From an uncultured Oscillospiraceae bacterium (lineage in GTDB: Bacteria > Bacillota > Clostridia > Oscillospirales > Oscillospiraceae), in the NCBI GenBank assembly GCA_947630395.1, contig CANRHK010000002.1, forward strand, positions 1-46,776: a stretch of 46,776 nt of DNA, given 5' to 3'. This document shows positions 26,610 to 36,583 of the stretch, one piece after another (the stretch's first letter is position 1; each line of letters begins with the position of its first letter). A program made the position numbers and the translations under genes. The notes beneath the pieces are model-generated. The model made no database searches and was not told where the DNA came from. It worked only from the letters and a program-made list of their open reading frames with translations.

Positions 26610-26965
26610 GCGCCTACGAAAAGGCCATCAAGCGCCTGTGGGTGGGCCGGGCCACCATCACCGTGCTGGCTGGAGAAGTCAACTCCGCCAATGGCCGCAC
26701 GGAACCCAAGGAGCGTGTTTTGGCAGAAAACGTGCCCTGCCGTATCTCCCACCAAACCGTCACCACCACCCAGCCCCTGGAGGGGGCCTCCCAGGTGGTC
26801 CAATCCGTCGTGCTCTACATCGACCCCTCTGTGGAGATCCCGGAGGGGTCGAAAATCACGGTCACGCAGAACAAGGTCACCAAGGACTACGGGCGCAGCG
26901 GCAAGGCTGCGGTGTTCACGCACCACAAGGAAGTGCCGCTGGAGCTGTTCAAGGGGTGGGCGTAA
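26603..26965 (+). CDS. Head-tail joining / head closure-like protein (XkdH-like position)
   Basis: KRLWVGRATITVL...NVPCRISHQTVTTTQPLEGASQVVQSVVLYID; position. Confidence 0.7.
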   Translation: MVSAYEKAIKRLWVGRATITVLAGEVNSANGRTEPKERVLAENVPCRISHQTVTTTQPLEGASQVVQSVVLYIDPSVEIPEGSKITVTQNKVTKDYGRSGKAAVFTHHKEVPLELFKGWA

Positions 26966-27438
26966 TGGCAAGGTGGGGACGATGCGATTACCAGCAGCTC
27001 CAGCGGCTGCGGGAGAAGATGGCGAAGCTCCAAAGCATGGACCTGGAGAAGTTCTGTTATGACGCCTCCCGAGAGTTGGCCGCTCGGCTGCTGGCCCTGG
27101 TCATCCCACGGACCCCCGTGGGGGACTACCCCAAGTCCAGCGGCAAGAAGGGCGGCACCCTGCGCCGTGGCTGGACCGGCAAGCAGAGCGGCAGCAGCGG
27201 GACGGCCTACGCCCAGGGGCTGCCGGTCTACAAGCAGGGCACCAACTACCACATCGAGGTCATCAACCCCGTGTACTACGCCAGCTATGTGGAGTTCGGC
27301 CACCGGACGCCCGGCGGGAAAGGCTGGGTGCCGGGGCAGTACTTCCTCACCTTGTCCGAGCAGGACCTGGAGAAGATCGCCCCCGGCGTTCTGGAGAAGA
27401 AGCTGGAGCGACTTTTACGGGAGGCGTTCAATGTCTGA
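26965..27438 (+). CDS. HK97 gp10-like / XkdI-like tail completion protein
   Basis: ALVIPRTPVGDYPKSSGKKGGTLRRGWTG...VINPVYYASYVEFGHRTPGGKGWVPGQYFL. Confidence 0.85.
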   Translation: MARWGRCDYQQLQRLREKMAKLQSMDLEKFCYDASRELAARLLALVIPRTPVGDYPKSSGKKGGTLRRGWTGKQSGSSGTAYAQGLPVYKQGTNYHIEVINPVYYASYVEFGHRTPGGKGWVPGQYFLTLSEQDLEKIAPGVLEKKLERLLREAFNV

Positions 27439-27862
27439 GATCAATTTCAACAGCATTTTCGACGGCGTGAGCCTGGCGCTTCATGCCACCTTTCCAGACC
27501 GGCAAGTCCACGGCGGGAGCGTGAAGCAGGGTCTAAACGACGGGGACTTCAACGTGTTCATGCCCGGCGTGGTCAACGCCAAGGAGGTGGGCCCGCGGTA
27601 TCGGCGCACCCCGACGGTGGACGTTATCTACTACCCCAGGGACCGGAAGCGGCTCACGGCTGAGTGCTACGACATGGCCCAGCAGATGGCCCAGGTCCTG
27701 GAGAGCATCGTCACCCCGGAGGGGGACACGGTACACGCCACCAGCATGGAGTTCCAGACGACGGACGACGTGCTCCACATGATTGCCCGCTATGACCACT
27801 TCGCCCGGATCGTGCCCGAGCCGGTCATGATGGAAACACTACAAGTAAAGCAGGAGGGCTAA
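27431..27862 (+). CDS. Tail terminator-like protein (DUF6838/XkdJ-like)
   Basis: LHATFPDRQVHGGSVKQGLNDGDFNVFMPGVV...RTPTVDVIYYP; position. Confidence 0.75.
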   Translation: MSEINFNSIFDGVSLALHATFPDRQVHGGSVKQGLNDGDFNVFMPGVVNAKEVGPRYRRTPTVDVIYYPRDRKRLTAECYDMAQQMAQVLESIVTPEGDTVHATSMEFQTTDDVLHMIARYDHFARIVPEPVMMETLQVKQEG

Positions 27863-27863
27863 A

Positions 27864-28055
27864 ATGAGCAATCCAGAAACCAAGACCGCGAAAGCGGCGG
27901 CCCCGGCTGCCTTCACCCGAGAGCAGCTGGCGGCGTCCAAACGCTACGCCCGGCGGCGTGACCTGGTCACCGCCCTGCTGGAGCCGGGCAAGCGGTACAC
28001 CCTGGCCGAAGTGGACGGCCTGATCGAGAAATTTATGAAAGGCAAGGTGAATTGA
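27864..28055 (+). CDS. Small phage protein upstream of sheath
   Basis: 63-aa ORF, RBS GGAGG, conserved position before sheath. Confidence 0.6.
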   Translation: MSNPETKTAKAAAPAAFTREQLAASKRYARRRDLVTALLEPGKRYTLAEVDGLIEKFMKGKVN

Positions 28056-28056
28056 C

Positions 28057-29382
28057 ATGGCTCTTGGCGGCGGCATTTGGCTGACCCAAAACAAGGTCCT
28101 GCCCGGCAGCTATATCGTATTCTCCAGCGTGGCCCGGGCCTCCGCTACCCTGTCCGACAGGGGATATGCGGCGGCCCCCTTCGTGCTGAGCTGGGGCCCG
28201 GAGGATACGGTGTTCGCTGTCACCTCGGGGGACTTCCAGAAGAACAGCAAGCGCATCTTCGGCTATGCCTACGACCACCCGAAGATGCTGGCCCTGCGGG
28301 AGATCTTTCTCCACGCCACCACCGTCTACTGCTACCGGCTGGGCCAGGGAGCGAAGAAGGCGGAGAACACCTACGCCACGGCCAAGTACCCCGGCGTCCG
28401 GGGGAACGATATCACCATCGTGGTCGCCAACAACGTGGACGCTCCGGAGAGCTTCGACGTGGCCACGGTGCTGGACGGCATCCAGGTGGATATCCAGACG
28501 GTGACCAAGGCCGACGAGCTGGTGAGCAACGACTATGTGGACTTCAAGTCGATGGAGGAATTGACCCCCACCGCCGGGGAGCCGCTGGCCGAGGGGGCGG
28601 ACGCCTCGCAGATCACCGGCGAAACCCACCAGGCGTTCCTCGATAAAATCGAGCCCTACGCCTTCAACGCCCTGTGCTGCCCCTCCAAGGAGGAATCTAT
28701 CGTGCAGCTCTACTCCACCTTCACGGAGCGCCTGCGCGACGAGGTGGGGGCCAAGTTCCAGCTCGTGGCCTGGAAGCCGGAGAAGGCCGACTACGAGGGC
28801 ATCATCGGCACGTGGAACGCCGCCACCCATGCTACCATCCGGGACGTGGACGAATACGCCGTGGTCTACTGGCTCACTGGGGCCGAGGCTGGCGTGGCCG
28901 TGAATAAGACCCTCACCAATGCCAAGTATGACGGGGAGCTTATCCTGGACACCAACTTCGCCCAGGCGGACCTGGAGGCGGCCATCAAGGCCGGGCGGCT
29001 CATGTTCCACAACGTGAACGGCGACGTCCGGGTGCTGGAGGATATCAACACCCTGGTCACCCTGTCCGACACCAAGGGCGAGGTGTTCCAGAGCAACCAG
29101 ACCATGCGGGTGTGCGACCAGATCGCCAACGATATGGCGGTGCTGTTCAACACCCGGTACCTGGGCAGTGTCCCCAACGACGCCCCCGGTCGTGCGTCCC
29201 TGTGGGGCGATACCGTCAAGCTCATCCGGGAGCTGGAGAAGATCCGGGCCGTGCAGGACTTCGACGAGAATATCGTGTCCTGTGAGCAGGGCGACAAGAA
29301 GAAGGCCGTGCTGCTGATCATCAACGGCCTGGACATCGTGAACGCGATGTCCCAGCTCTACATGAGCGTCATCATCCAGTAA
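28057..29382 (+). CDS. Contractile tail sheath protein (XkdK-like)
   Basis: MALGGGIWLTQNKVLPGSYIVFSSVARA...DRGYAAAPFVLSWG; DINTLVTLSDTKGEVFQSNQTMRVCDQIANDMA. Confidence 0.93.
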   Translation: MALGGGIWLTQNKVLPGSYIVFSSVARASATLSDRGYAAAPFVLSWGPEDTVFAVTSGDFQKNSKRIFGYAYDHPKMLALREIFLHATTVYCYRLGQGAKKAENTYATAKYPGVRGNDITIVVANNVDAPESFDVATVLDGIQVDIQTVTKADELVSNDYVDFKSMEELTPTAGEPLAEGADASQITGETHQAFLDKIEPYAFNALCCPSKEESIVQLYSTFTERLRDEVGAKFQLVAWKPEKADYEGIIGTWNAATHATIRDVDEYAVVYWLTGAEAGVAVNKTLTNAKYDGELILDTNFAQADLEAAIKAGRLMFHNVNGDVRVLEDINTLVTLSDTKGEVFQSNQTMRVCDQIANDMAVLFNTRYLGSVPNDAPGRASLWGDTVKLIRELEKIRAVQDFDENIVSCEQGDKKKAVLLIINGLDIVNAMSQLYMSVIIQ

Positions 29383-29397
29383 GGGAGGGGAAATAGA

Positions 29398-29870
29398 TGC
29401 CGAAACCGACTATGAATACCCAGGACGCCGTCAGCGCCAATTTTGCGGAGTGCTTCGTCACCCGCAACGGGACCCGCTACTCCATGCTGATGGCGAAGGA
29501 CTTCGAGGGCAAGGCCACTATCAACACCCAGGAAGTCCCCCGGCTGGGGGCCGTGGTCATCGGCCATAAGGCGCAGACCGCGGTCCTGGCCTTCTCCATG
29601 ACCATCTACAAGTGCACGGAAATCTTCGACGACGTGGTCGAGGAGTTCATCAACACCGGCGTGATGCCCACGTTCACCATCCAGACCAGCAACGAGGACC
29701 CGGCCACTTCGGTGGGGCGCACCACGAAGATCTATAACGACTGTGTGCTGGACGGCGACGTGCTGCTGTCCATGTTCAACGCCGAGGGCGAGTTCGTGGA
29801 GCAGGCCATCGAGGGCTTCTGCGACAGCTTCAGCCGTCCGGAGAAGTACACCAACCCGTCCTATATGTAA
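29398..29870 (+). CDS. Tail tube protein (XkdM-like)
   Basis: TQDAVSANFAECFVTRNGTRYSMLMAKDFEGKATINTQEVPRLG; position after sheath. Confidence 0.88.
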
Positions 29871-29894
29871 GGGCACCGTGAAGGAGGAAAACCC

Positions 29895-30323
29895 ATGAGC
29901 AACACTCTGAGCGCATTCCTGCGGCCCAACGTGGAGCAGGTCCCCAACATCAAGATCGTCGCCTCCACCCGCTTCAAGGGGGAGGACGGCAAGCCGATGG
30001 AGTGGGAGATCCGCTGCATCTCCGCCGACGAGTACGCCCGCATCCGGGGCGGCTGCATCCGGCAGGTGCCGGTGCCCGGCAAGAAGAACCAGTACAGCCA
30101 GCAGCTGGACACCTACTCCTTCCAGGCCAAGGTCGTGGCCCGCTGCACCGTGTTCCCGGACCTCGGCAACGCCGAGCTGCAGGATAGCTGGGGCGTGACC
30201 ACCCCCGAGGCCCTGGTGGGCGCTATGCTGATCGGCGGCGAGTTCGACGACTACGTGACGGCGGTGTTCCAGGCCAACGGCTTCAAGCGGGACGACGAGC
30301 TGGTCGAGGAAGCAAAAAACTAA
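29895..30323 (+). CDS. Tail assembly chaperone, short form (XkdN-like)
   Basis: MSNTLSAFLRPNVEQVPNIKIVASTRFKGEDGKPMEWEIRCISADEYARIR. Confidence 0.88.
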   Translation: MSNTLSAFLRPNVEQVPNIKIVASTRFKGEDGKPMEWEIRCISADEYARIRGGCIRQVPVPGKKNQYSQQLDTYSFQAKVVARCTVFPDLGNAELQDSWGVTTPEALVGAMLIGGEFDDYVTAVFQANGFKRDDELVEEAKN

Positions 30324-30511
30324 TTGAGGACGGCGACCCGGACGCTTCCTTTGCACACTTCTGTCTGCAAAAGTTCGGCTGGGAGCCGTCCAAGTTTTTG
30401 AACCTCCCGCGGGAGGAACGGGCCTTTGTGGTGGCCTCTATCAAAATCCGCATCGAAACGGAGAAGAAGAAAGAGGCCGAAATCAAAAGCAAGGCCAAGC
30501 GCAAGAAATAG
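30314..30511 (+). CDS. Tail assembly chaperone -1 frameshift extension (long form 29895..30511)
   Basis: Slippery A_AAA_AAC at 30314-30320 directly before TAA; -1 frame reads KKLIEDGDPDASFAHFCLQKFGWEPSKFLNLPREERAFVVASIKIRIETEKKKEAEIKSKAKRKK* to 30511. Confidence 0.85.
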   Translation, partial: KKLIEDGDPDASFAHFCLQKFGWEPSKFLNLPREERAFVVASIKIRIETEKKKEAEIKSKAKRKK

Positions 30512-30517
30512 CCACGC

Positions 30518-30553
30518 GGCCCCCGCTGACTCCAGCGGGGGCCTTGCTTTGTA
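30518..30553 (+). terminator. Terminator-like hairpin
   Basis: GGCCCCCGCTG-ACTC-CAGCGGGGGCC then TTGCTTTG. Confidence 0.6.
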
Positions 30554-30568
30554 AAGGGGGGTGAACCT

Positions 30569-32917
30569 GTGGCTACTATCCGGTCCCAAATGACGCTCAA
30601 CGACGGGATGTCCTCCGTGCTGAAGAAAATCACCAGGGCCCTGGACACCACACTCCACACCTTTGAAGCGGTGCAGGCGGCCTCCGGCCAGGCTATGGAT
30701 ACGGCGCTGATTCGGGCGGCCCACACGGAGCTGGCCCAGGCCAACGCCGAGATTGACCGCATGGAGGCCGGCTTCCGGGAAGCGGAGCAGCAGGAGCGGC
30801 GGCTGAATGCCAGCCTAAACAACGGGACGAACGCCGCCGGGCAGCTCCTGGGGAAAATCGCCTCCATGGTGGCCGCCTATGCCAGTCTGTCGGCCATCAA
30901 GGGCTTTGTCACCGACAGCCTGGAGGCCGCCGACGTGCAGATCGGGGCCCAGGTGCAGCTGCGGACCGTCCTGGAGAACATGGACGCCACGGTGAGCGGC
31001 TACGGGACGGGCGAGGTCATAGAGGACACCCTAACCCTGGACACGGACCCGGCCCTGGCCGCCTACGACGCCGCCCTCGCCTACTACGGAGACGGGACGG
31101 TGGAAGAAACGCTCACCATGGACACCTCCGGAGCGGAGGCCGCCTACGACGCCATCGTGCAAAAGGCGGCGGATATCCAGAGCCGGGGCATCTACGGCGA
31201 CGAGGCCATGATCGCCGGAGCCGCCGAGCTGGCCACCTACTTCTCCGACGCCGACGCCATCCTCAGTATGATGGACACGCTCAGCAACTACGCCATGGGC
31301 ATGAGCGGCGGCGGCGAGGTGAACAGCGAGGCCATGGTGGACTACGCCACCGGCATCGGCAAAATCATGTCCGGCAGCTACGACGCGATGACCAAGAAGG
31401 GCTTCGAGTTCTCCGACAGCCAGAAGGCCATCATCGAGGGCACCGCCACACAGTCCGAAATCGTCCAGGAGCTGGGCGAGGACTACCTGGCCATGAGCCA
31501 GGAAATGCAGGCCGCCGCCGTCATCGGCTCTATCATCGACGAGGGCTGGGCCGGTCTGTACGAAACTATGAGCAACACCCCGGAGGGGCAGATTATCCAG
31601 TTCAACAATGCCCTGGGCGACATCAAGGAGATGGCCGGTGCCGGTATCTACCCCGCCGTGCTAAATTTCATGAACCTGTTCCGGGAGAACCTTCCGCAGA
31701 TCCAAAACCTGACCATGGGGTTTGTATCCGTCCTCGGCTACCTGCTGGGGATACTCACCGGGATAACCACAGCCGCCGTAAACTTCGGCAGCGCCGTCAT
31801 GGAAAATTGGAGCTGGCTCGGGCCCATCGTGATGGGCGTCGTGACCGCGCTGCTGGCCTACCACGGGGCGCTGCTGGCCATCAATATCGCGGAGGGCATA
31901 CACAACGGCCTGGAGGTCATGTCCGCGGCGTCGGCGGCCTGGAAGTCCGGGGCGACCCTTGCGGAAGCAGCCGCCACAACGACCGCCACAGGGGCCCAGG
32001 TGGGCCTCAACGCCGCTCTGCTGGCCTGCCCTATTACCTGGATAGTGGTGGCCGTAATCGCCCTTATAGCGGGCATTGTGGCCCTTTGTAACTGGATCGC
32101 CAAGACCACCGGCGTGGCGCAGACGGGCTTCGGTGTAATCACCGGCGGCATCAATGTGGCCATCCAAGCGGTAATCAACGCCGGGATGGTGGTGGCAAAC
32201 GTGGCCCTGGGCATCTGGAACGCTATGGGCGCTGTCTGCTCCAACATCGGCACCGCTTTCCACAACGTGATAGCCAACGTGCAGGGCTGGTTCTTCGGCC
32301 TGCTGTCCACCGCCCTCACGGTGGTGGCCGGTATCTGCGAGGCGCTCAATAAGCTGCCCTTCGTGGAGTTCGACTACTCCGGCATCACCGGAAAGGCGGA
32401 CGAGTTCGCCGCCAAGTCTGCGGAAGCCTACGGCAACACCGAGGACTATACCAGCGTGGGGGACGCTTTCTCCGAGGGCTTCGGTACCTTCGACGCCTTC
32501 TCCGAGGGCTGGGCCTCCGATGCTTTCCAGGCGGGTGCCGCCTGGGGCGACGGTGTGGCCGACAAGGTGGGCGGCCTGTTCAGCTACGAGCCCGGCTCCA
32601 TCGACGACTACACGCAGAACGCCATGGCCGGGGCGGGCTTCACCCTGGACGATATGGCCGGGGACGTGGGGGACATCGCCGGGAACACCGGCAGCATGGC
32701 CGACAGCATGGAAGTGAGCCAGGAGGAGCTTGCCTACCTCCGGGATATCGCAGAGCGGGACGCCATCAACCGGTTCACCACGGCGGAAGTCTCCATCGAC
32801 ATGACCGGCATGACCAACCGCATCGAGGGCGAGGCCGATCTGGACGGGGTGATCACCCAGCTGACGGAGGGCTTCACCGATGCGCTGTTGACCGCCGCGG
32901 AGGGGGTACACGCATGA
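30569..32917 (+). CDS. Tail tape measure protein
   Basis: GTG start; 782 aa, hydrophobic central helices, follows chaperone; MATIRSQMTLNDGMSSVLKKITRALDTTL. Confidence 0.9.
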   Translation: MATIRSQMTLNDGMSSVLKKITRALDTTLHTFEAVQAASGQAMDTALIRAAHTELAQANAEIDRMEAGFREAEQQERRLNASLNNGTNAAGQLLGKIASMVAAYASLSAIKGFVTDSLEAADVQIGAQVQLRTVLENMDATVSGYGTGEVIEDTLTLDTDPALAAYDAALAYYGDGTVEETLTMDTSGAEAAYDAIVQKAADIQSRGIYGDEAMIAGAAELATYFSDADAILSMMDTLSNYAMGMSGGGEVNSEAMVDYATGIGKIMSGSYDAMTKKGFEFSDSQKAIIEGTATQSEIVQELGEDYLAMSQEMQAAAVIGSIIDEGWAGLYETMSNTPEGQIIQFNNALGDIKEMAGAGIYPAVLNFMNLFRENLPQIQNLTMGFVSVLGYLLGILTGITTAAVNFGSAVMENWSWLGPIVMGVVTALLAYHGALLAINIAEGIHNGLEVMSAASAAWKSGATLAEAAATTTATGAQVGLNAALLACPITWIVVAVIALIAGIVALCNWIAKTTGVAQTGFGVITGGINVAIQAVINAGMVVANVALGIWNAMGAVCSNIGTAFHNVIANVQGWFFGLLSTALTVVAGICEALNKLPFVEFDYSGITGKADEFAAKSAEAYGNTEDYTSVGDAFSEGFGTFDAFSEGWASDAFQAGAAWGDGVADKVGGLFSYEPGSIDDYTQNAMAGAGFTLDDMAGDVGDIAGNTGSMADSMEVSQEELAYLRDIAERDAINRFTTAEVSIDMTGMTNRIEGEADLDGVITQLTEGFTDALLTAAEGVHA

Positions 32918-33579
32918 GTTATGCCTGCTATCTGGACGGGGTGGAGTTCCCGGTCCCGTCCAAGCTGACCGTGAAGGTCAAAAACAAAAACAAGACCCTG
33001 GTCCTGCTGAACGAGGGGGAGATCAACTTCCTACGCACCCCCGGCCTGACCGAGATCGTGGTGCCCTTCGATTTCCCCATGCTCACCGGCTCCCGGTCCC
33101 CGGACTACTACCTGGGCGTCCTGGAGAAGCTGAAAACGGAGAAGCGCCACACGCAGTTTATCCTGGTCCGGCGCTCCCCCAATGGGCGGGCCCTTTTCGA
33201 CACCAATATCCAGGTGAGCTGTGAGGACTACAACGTCACGGAGGACGGCAAGAACGGCCTGGACGTGAGCGTGGACGTCAGCCTCAAACAGTGGCGGGAC
33301 TACGGCACCAAGACCGTGACGGTGCAGGAGAGCCCGGCCCCGGCGCAGGACACCTCCGCCCCCAGCCAGCCGCAGACCGTGGCTGTGGAGAAGGAGCGGG
33401 ACACCAGCACGGCCCCCCAGGCGAAAACCTACACCGTGAAGAAAGGCGATACTCTGTGGGCCATCGCCAAGAAGTACTACGGGGCGGGGGCCCAATACTC
33501 CAAAATCTACGAGGCCAACACGGACAAGATAAGCAACCCGAATCTGATCTATGTAGGGCAGGTGTTGACCATCCCATGA
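32914..33579 (+). CDS. LysM-domain tail protein (XkdP-like)
   Basis: C-terminal KTYTVKKGDTLWAIAKKYYGAGAQYSKIYEANTDKISNPNLIYVGQVLTIP. Confidence 0.92.
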   Translation: MSYACYLDGVEFPVPSKLTVKVKNKNKTLVLLNEGEINFLRTPGLTEIVVPFDFPMLTGSRSPDYYLGVLEKLKTEKRHTQFILVRRSPNGRALFDTNIQVSCEDYNVTEDGKNGLDVSVDVSLKQWRDYGTKTVTVQESPAPAQDTSAPSQPQTVAVEKERDTSTAPQAKTYTVKKGDTLWAIAKKYYGAGAQYSKIYEANTDKISNPNLIYVGQVLTIP

Positions 33580-34541
33580 CCTACGAATTGCTGATCCAGC
33601 ACGGCAGCCAAATCATGCTCCCGCCGGTGGTGGAGGGCGTCACCATCGAATGGGAACGGCAAGGCCAGCCGGGGAAGCTGGTGGCCGACGTGGTAAAGTC
33701 GCCGGGCCTCAGCTTCCAGGAGGGGGACCCCTGCCGCTTTTCCGTGGACGGCACCCCCGTCTTTTACGGCTTCGTGTTCGACAAGTCCCGCAAGGGCAGC
33801 AACCCCAACGTGATAACCATCACGGTTTACGACCAGCTGTACTACTTCAAGAACAAGGACACCTACGTCTACTCCAACAAAACGGCCACCGAGGTCATCC
33901 GCATGGTGGCCGAGGACTTCCAGCTCCAGTGTGGGGCCCTGGAGGATACCGGGTATAAAATCGCCAGCCGGGTGGAGGACAACCAGACGCTTTTTGATAT
34001 CGTCCAGAACGCCCTGGACGAAACCCTAAAGGCCACCGGCCAGATGTATGTCCTATTCGACGACGTGGGCAAGCTGACCCTCCGGGCCCTGGGCAGCATG
34101 AAGCTGGGGATGCTGATTGACGACGAGGCCGCCGGGGACTACAACTACAAGAGCTCCATTTCCTCTCAGACCTACGACAAGATAAAGCTCTCCTACGAAA
34201 ACAAGGACACCGGCAAGCGGGAAATCTACGTGGCCCAGGACGGCTCCCACATCAACCAGTGGGGCGTCCTCCAGTACTACGAGAAGATCAACAGCACGGC
34301 CAACGCCAAGGCCATGGCCGACGCCCTGCTGGGGCTCTACAACACCAAGACCCGCACCCTAAAGCTCCAAAACGTCCTGGGGGATATCCGGGTGCGGGCC
34401 GGGACGCTGCTGGTGGTCATGCTGGGGCTGGGCGATATCAACCTCTCCAACTATCTCATGGTGGAGCAGGTCAAGCACACGTTCAGCGATAACCAGCACC
34501 TCATGGAGTGCAAAATGCGAGGTGGTACGTTTGTCTCTTGA
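33576..34541 (+). CDS. Baseplate hub protein (XkdQ/gpD-like)
   Basis: WERQGQPGKLVADVVKSPGLSFQEGDPCRFSVDGTPVFYGFVFDKSRKG; ATGA overlap with XkdP-like gene. Confidence 0.9.
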   Translation: MTYELLIQHGSQIMLPPVVEGVTIEWERQGQPGKLVADVVKSPGLSFQEGDPCRFSVDGTPVFYGFVFDKSRKGSNPNVITITVYDQLYYFKNKDTYVYSNKTATEVIRMVAEDFQLQCGALEDTGYKIASRVEDNQTLFDIVQNALDETLKATGQMYVLFDDVGKLTLRALGSMKLGMLIDDEAAGDYNYKSSISSQTYDKIKLSYENKDTGKREIYVAQDGSHINQWGVLQYYEKINSTANAKAMADALLGLYNTKTRTLKLQNVLGDIRVRAGTLLVVMLGLGDINLSNYLMVEQVKHTFSDNQHLMECKMRGGTFVS

Positions 34542-34953
34542 CGCCAACGAGCTGGTCCGGGCGGTGAAGCGGGCGGCTGTGGACGCTGTCATGGCGGCGG
34601 GGCCTATGGCGATTTGCTTCGGTACGGTCACCGCCGAGGCCCCCCTGCAAATCACCGTGGACCAAAAGAAGATCCTCGGGGAAGCCCAGCTCATACTCAC
34701 CAACGCCGTCCGGGACTTCAACGTGGAGATGTCCACCATCGAGGGGACCGGCAAGAGCGAGGGCCCCCACTACACCGAGAACGAAAGCGGCGGGGCCGGT
34801 GACGCCGCCTTTGCATCCCACCGGCACAGATACCAGGGCCGCAAAAAGTGGCGGGTACACCTGGCCCTAAAGAACGGGGAGAAGGTCATCCTGCTACGCT
34901 GCGACGGCGGCCAGAAATTCGTTGTCCTGGACAGATGGGAGGCACCGGAGTAA
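34522..34953 (+). CDS. DUF2577-like baseplate protein (XkdR-like)
   Basis: FGTVTAEAPLQITVDQKKILGEAQLILTNAVRDF. Confidence 0.88.
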   Translation: MVRLSLDANELVRAVKRAAVDAVMAAGPMAICFGTVTAEAPLQITVDQKKILGEAQLILTNAVRDFNVEMSTIEGTGKSEGPHYTENESGGAGDAAFASHRHRYQGRKKWRVHLALKNGEKVILLRCDGGQKFVVLDRWEAPE

Positions 34954-35363
34954 TGGCCATGCTACCGACCACCGGGGAAAACCTGGACCTTGTCAGCCTG
35001 GTCTTTGCAGAGCAGCCGGGCTATACCCACAAGCTGGACCTGGACAGAAACCGGGTCAGCGGCATGACAGACGGGCGGGATGCCCTCTACCAAGCCGTCT
35101 ATCTGATTTTGAACGTGGACCGCTACGCCTACCCCATCTATTCCTGGCGCTACGGTATCGAGAGGGCGGACCTCATAGGGAAGCCCAAGGACTACGTTAT
35201 GAGCGAGTTGAAGCGCCGTGTGAACGACGCCTTGGGCCAGGACGACCGGATCACCGGCACCGACCAATGGACCTTTGAAACGGGCAGGCGGAGCCTTCAC
35301 GCCTCCTTCGTAGTCAACACCATCTATGGAGAAATCGAAATGGAGACGGAGGTGGCAATCTAA
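34953..35363 (+). CDS. DUF2634-like baseplate protein (XkdS / gp25-like)
   Basis: DGRDALYQAVYLILNVDRYAYPIYSWRYGIERADLIGKPKDYVMSELKRRVNDAL. Confidence 0.9.
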   Translation: MAMLPTTGENLDLVSLVFAEQPGYTHKLDLDRNRVSGMTDGRDALYQAVYLILNVDRYAYPIYSWRYGIERADLIGKPKDYVMSELKRRVNDALGQDDRITGTDQWTFETGRRSLHASFVVNTIYGEIEMETEVAI

Positions 35364-35365
35364 CC

Positions 35366-36583
35366 ATGTATGAGGATATGACCTACGAAGCCCTGCTGCA
35401 GCGGGCCCTCTCCCGGCTCCCGGCCACCATCGACAAGCGGGAGGGGTCCATGGTGATGAACGGCGTGGCCCCGTCTATGGCGGAGCTCGCCATGCTCTAC
35501 ATCGCCGCCGACTTCGTATTCCGGGCCACCTACCTGCTGACGGCTCCCCGCGAGTACCTTATCAAGCGGGCGGCGGACCGCAACATGGCCCCCTATGGGG
35601 CCAGCGCCGCCGTGTTCCGGGGCGAGTTCAATGTGCTCTTGCCCCTGGGGGCCCGCTTCTCCTGCGACGACCTCAACTTCGTGGCCACGGAGCGGATGCC
35701 GGAGAAGGACGAAAACGGGCGCTTCAGCTATCGCCTGATCTGCGAAACGGCGGGGGCCGTCGCCAACGGATACACCGGCACCCTCATTCCCGTGGAGTAC
35801 GTGGACGGGCTGACCTACGCCGAGCTGGTGGAGCTGCTTGTCCCCGGGGAGGACGAGGAAGAAACCGAGGCATTCCGGCAGCGGGTCCTCGACAGCTACA
35901 AATCCCAAGCCTTCGGCGGCAACCAGGCCGACTATGTGGAGAAGGTCAACGCCATGGAGGGCGTGGGCGCTGTCAAGGTCCACCCCGTCTGGAACGGCGG
36001 CATCAGCCCGGCGTCTTTCATCCCCAGCGAGGAAGTGACGTCCTGGTACGAGGGGGCCGTGGGCACCCTGGAGCCGGCTGTATCGGCCTGGCTGACGGCA
36101 GTACACACGGCGGCCAAGGACAAGCTGCTGACGGTGGGCGGCACCGTCAAGCTGGTAATCCTGGCCGCTGACAACCGGGCCCCCAGCGAGGAGCTCCTGC
36201 AGCAGATCCAAACGGCCATAGACCCCACCCAAAACGCCGGGGAGGGCCTGGGCCTCGCCCCTATCGGACACGTGGTCCATGTGGTGGGCGTCACCGCTCA
36301 GCAGGTGAATATCACCCTCCACATCACCTACGCCCACGGCTGGGGGTGGGACTCCGCCAAGAGCTACATCGAGAAGGTCGTCGACGACTACCTCCTGGAG
36401 CTGTCCCGGAGCTGGGCCAGCTCCGATTTTATCACCGTCCGCATTTCGCAGATTGAGAGCCGCATCCTGGCGGAGTGCGCCACGATGGTCACCGACCTGG
36501 GCGGCACCGAAATCAACGGCAAGGAGGAAAACCTTGTGCTGGATGCTGACAGCATCCCTGTGAGGGGGACTGTCGATGGATAG
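35366..36583 (+). CDS. Baseplate J-like protein (XkdT-like)
   Basis: MTYEALLQRALSRLPATIDKREGSMVMNGVAPSMAELAMLYI...TEAFRQRVLDSYKSQAFGGNQADYVEKVNAMEGVGAVKVHPVWNGG. Confidence 0.93.
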   Translation: MYEDMTYEALLQRALSRLPATIDKREGSMVMNGVAPSMAELAMLYIAADFVFRATYLLTAPREYLIKRAADRNMAPYGASAAVFRGEFNVLLPLGARFSCDDLNFVATERMPEKDENGRFSYRLICETAGAVANGYTGTLIPVEYVDGLTYAELVELLVPGEDEEETEAFRQRVLDSYKSQAFGGNQADYVEKVNAMEGVGAVKVHPVWNGGISPASFIPSEEVTSWYEGAVGTLEPAVSAWLTAVHTAAKDKLLTVGGTVKLVILAADNRAPSEELLQQIQTAIDPTQNAGEGLGLAPIGHVVHVVGVTAQQVNITLHITYAHGWGWDSAKSYIEKVVDDYLLELSRSWASSDFITVRISQIESRILAECATMVTDLGGTEINGKEENLVLDADSIPVRGTVDG

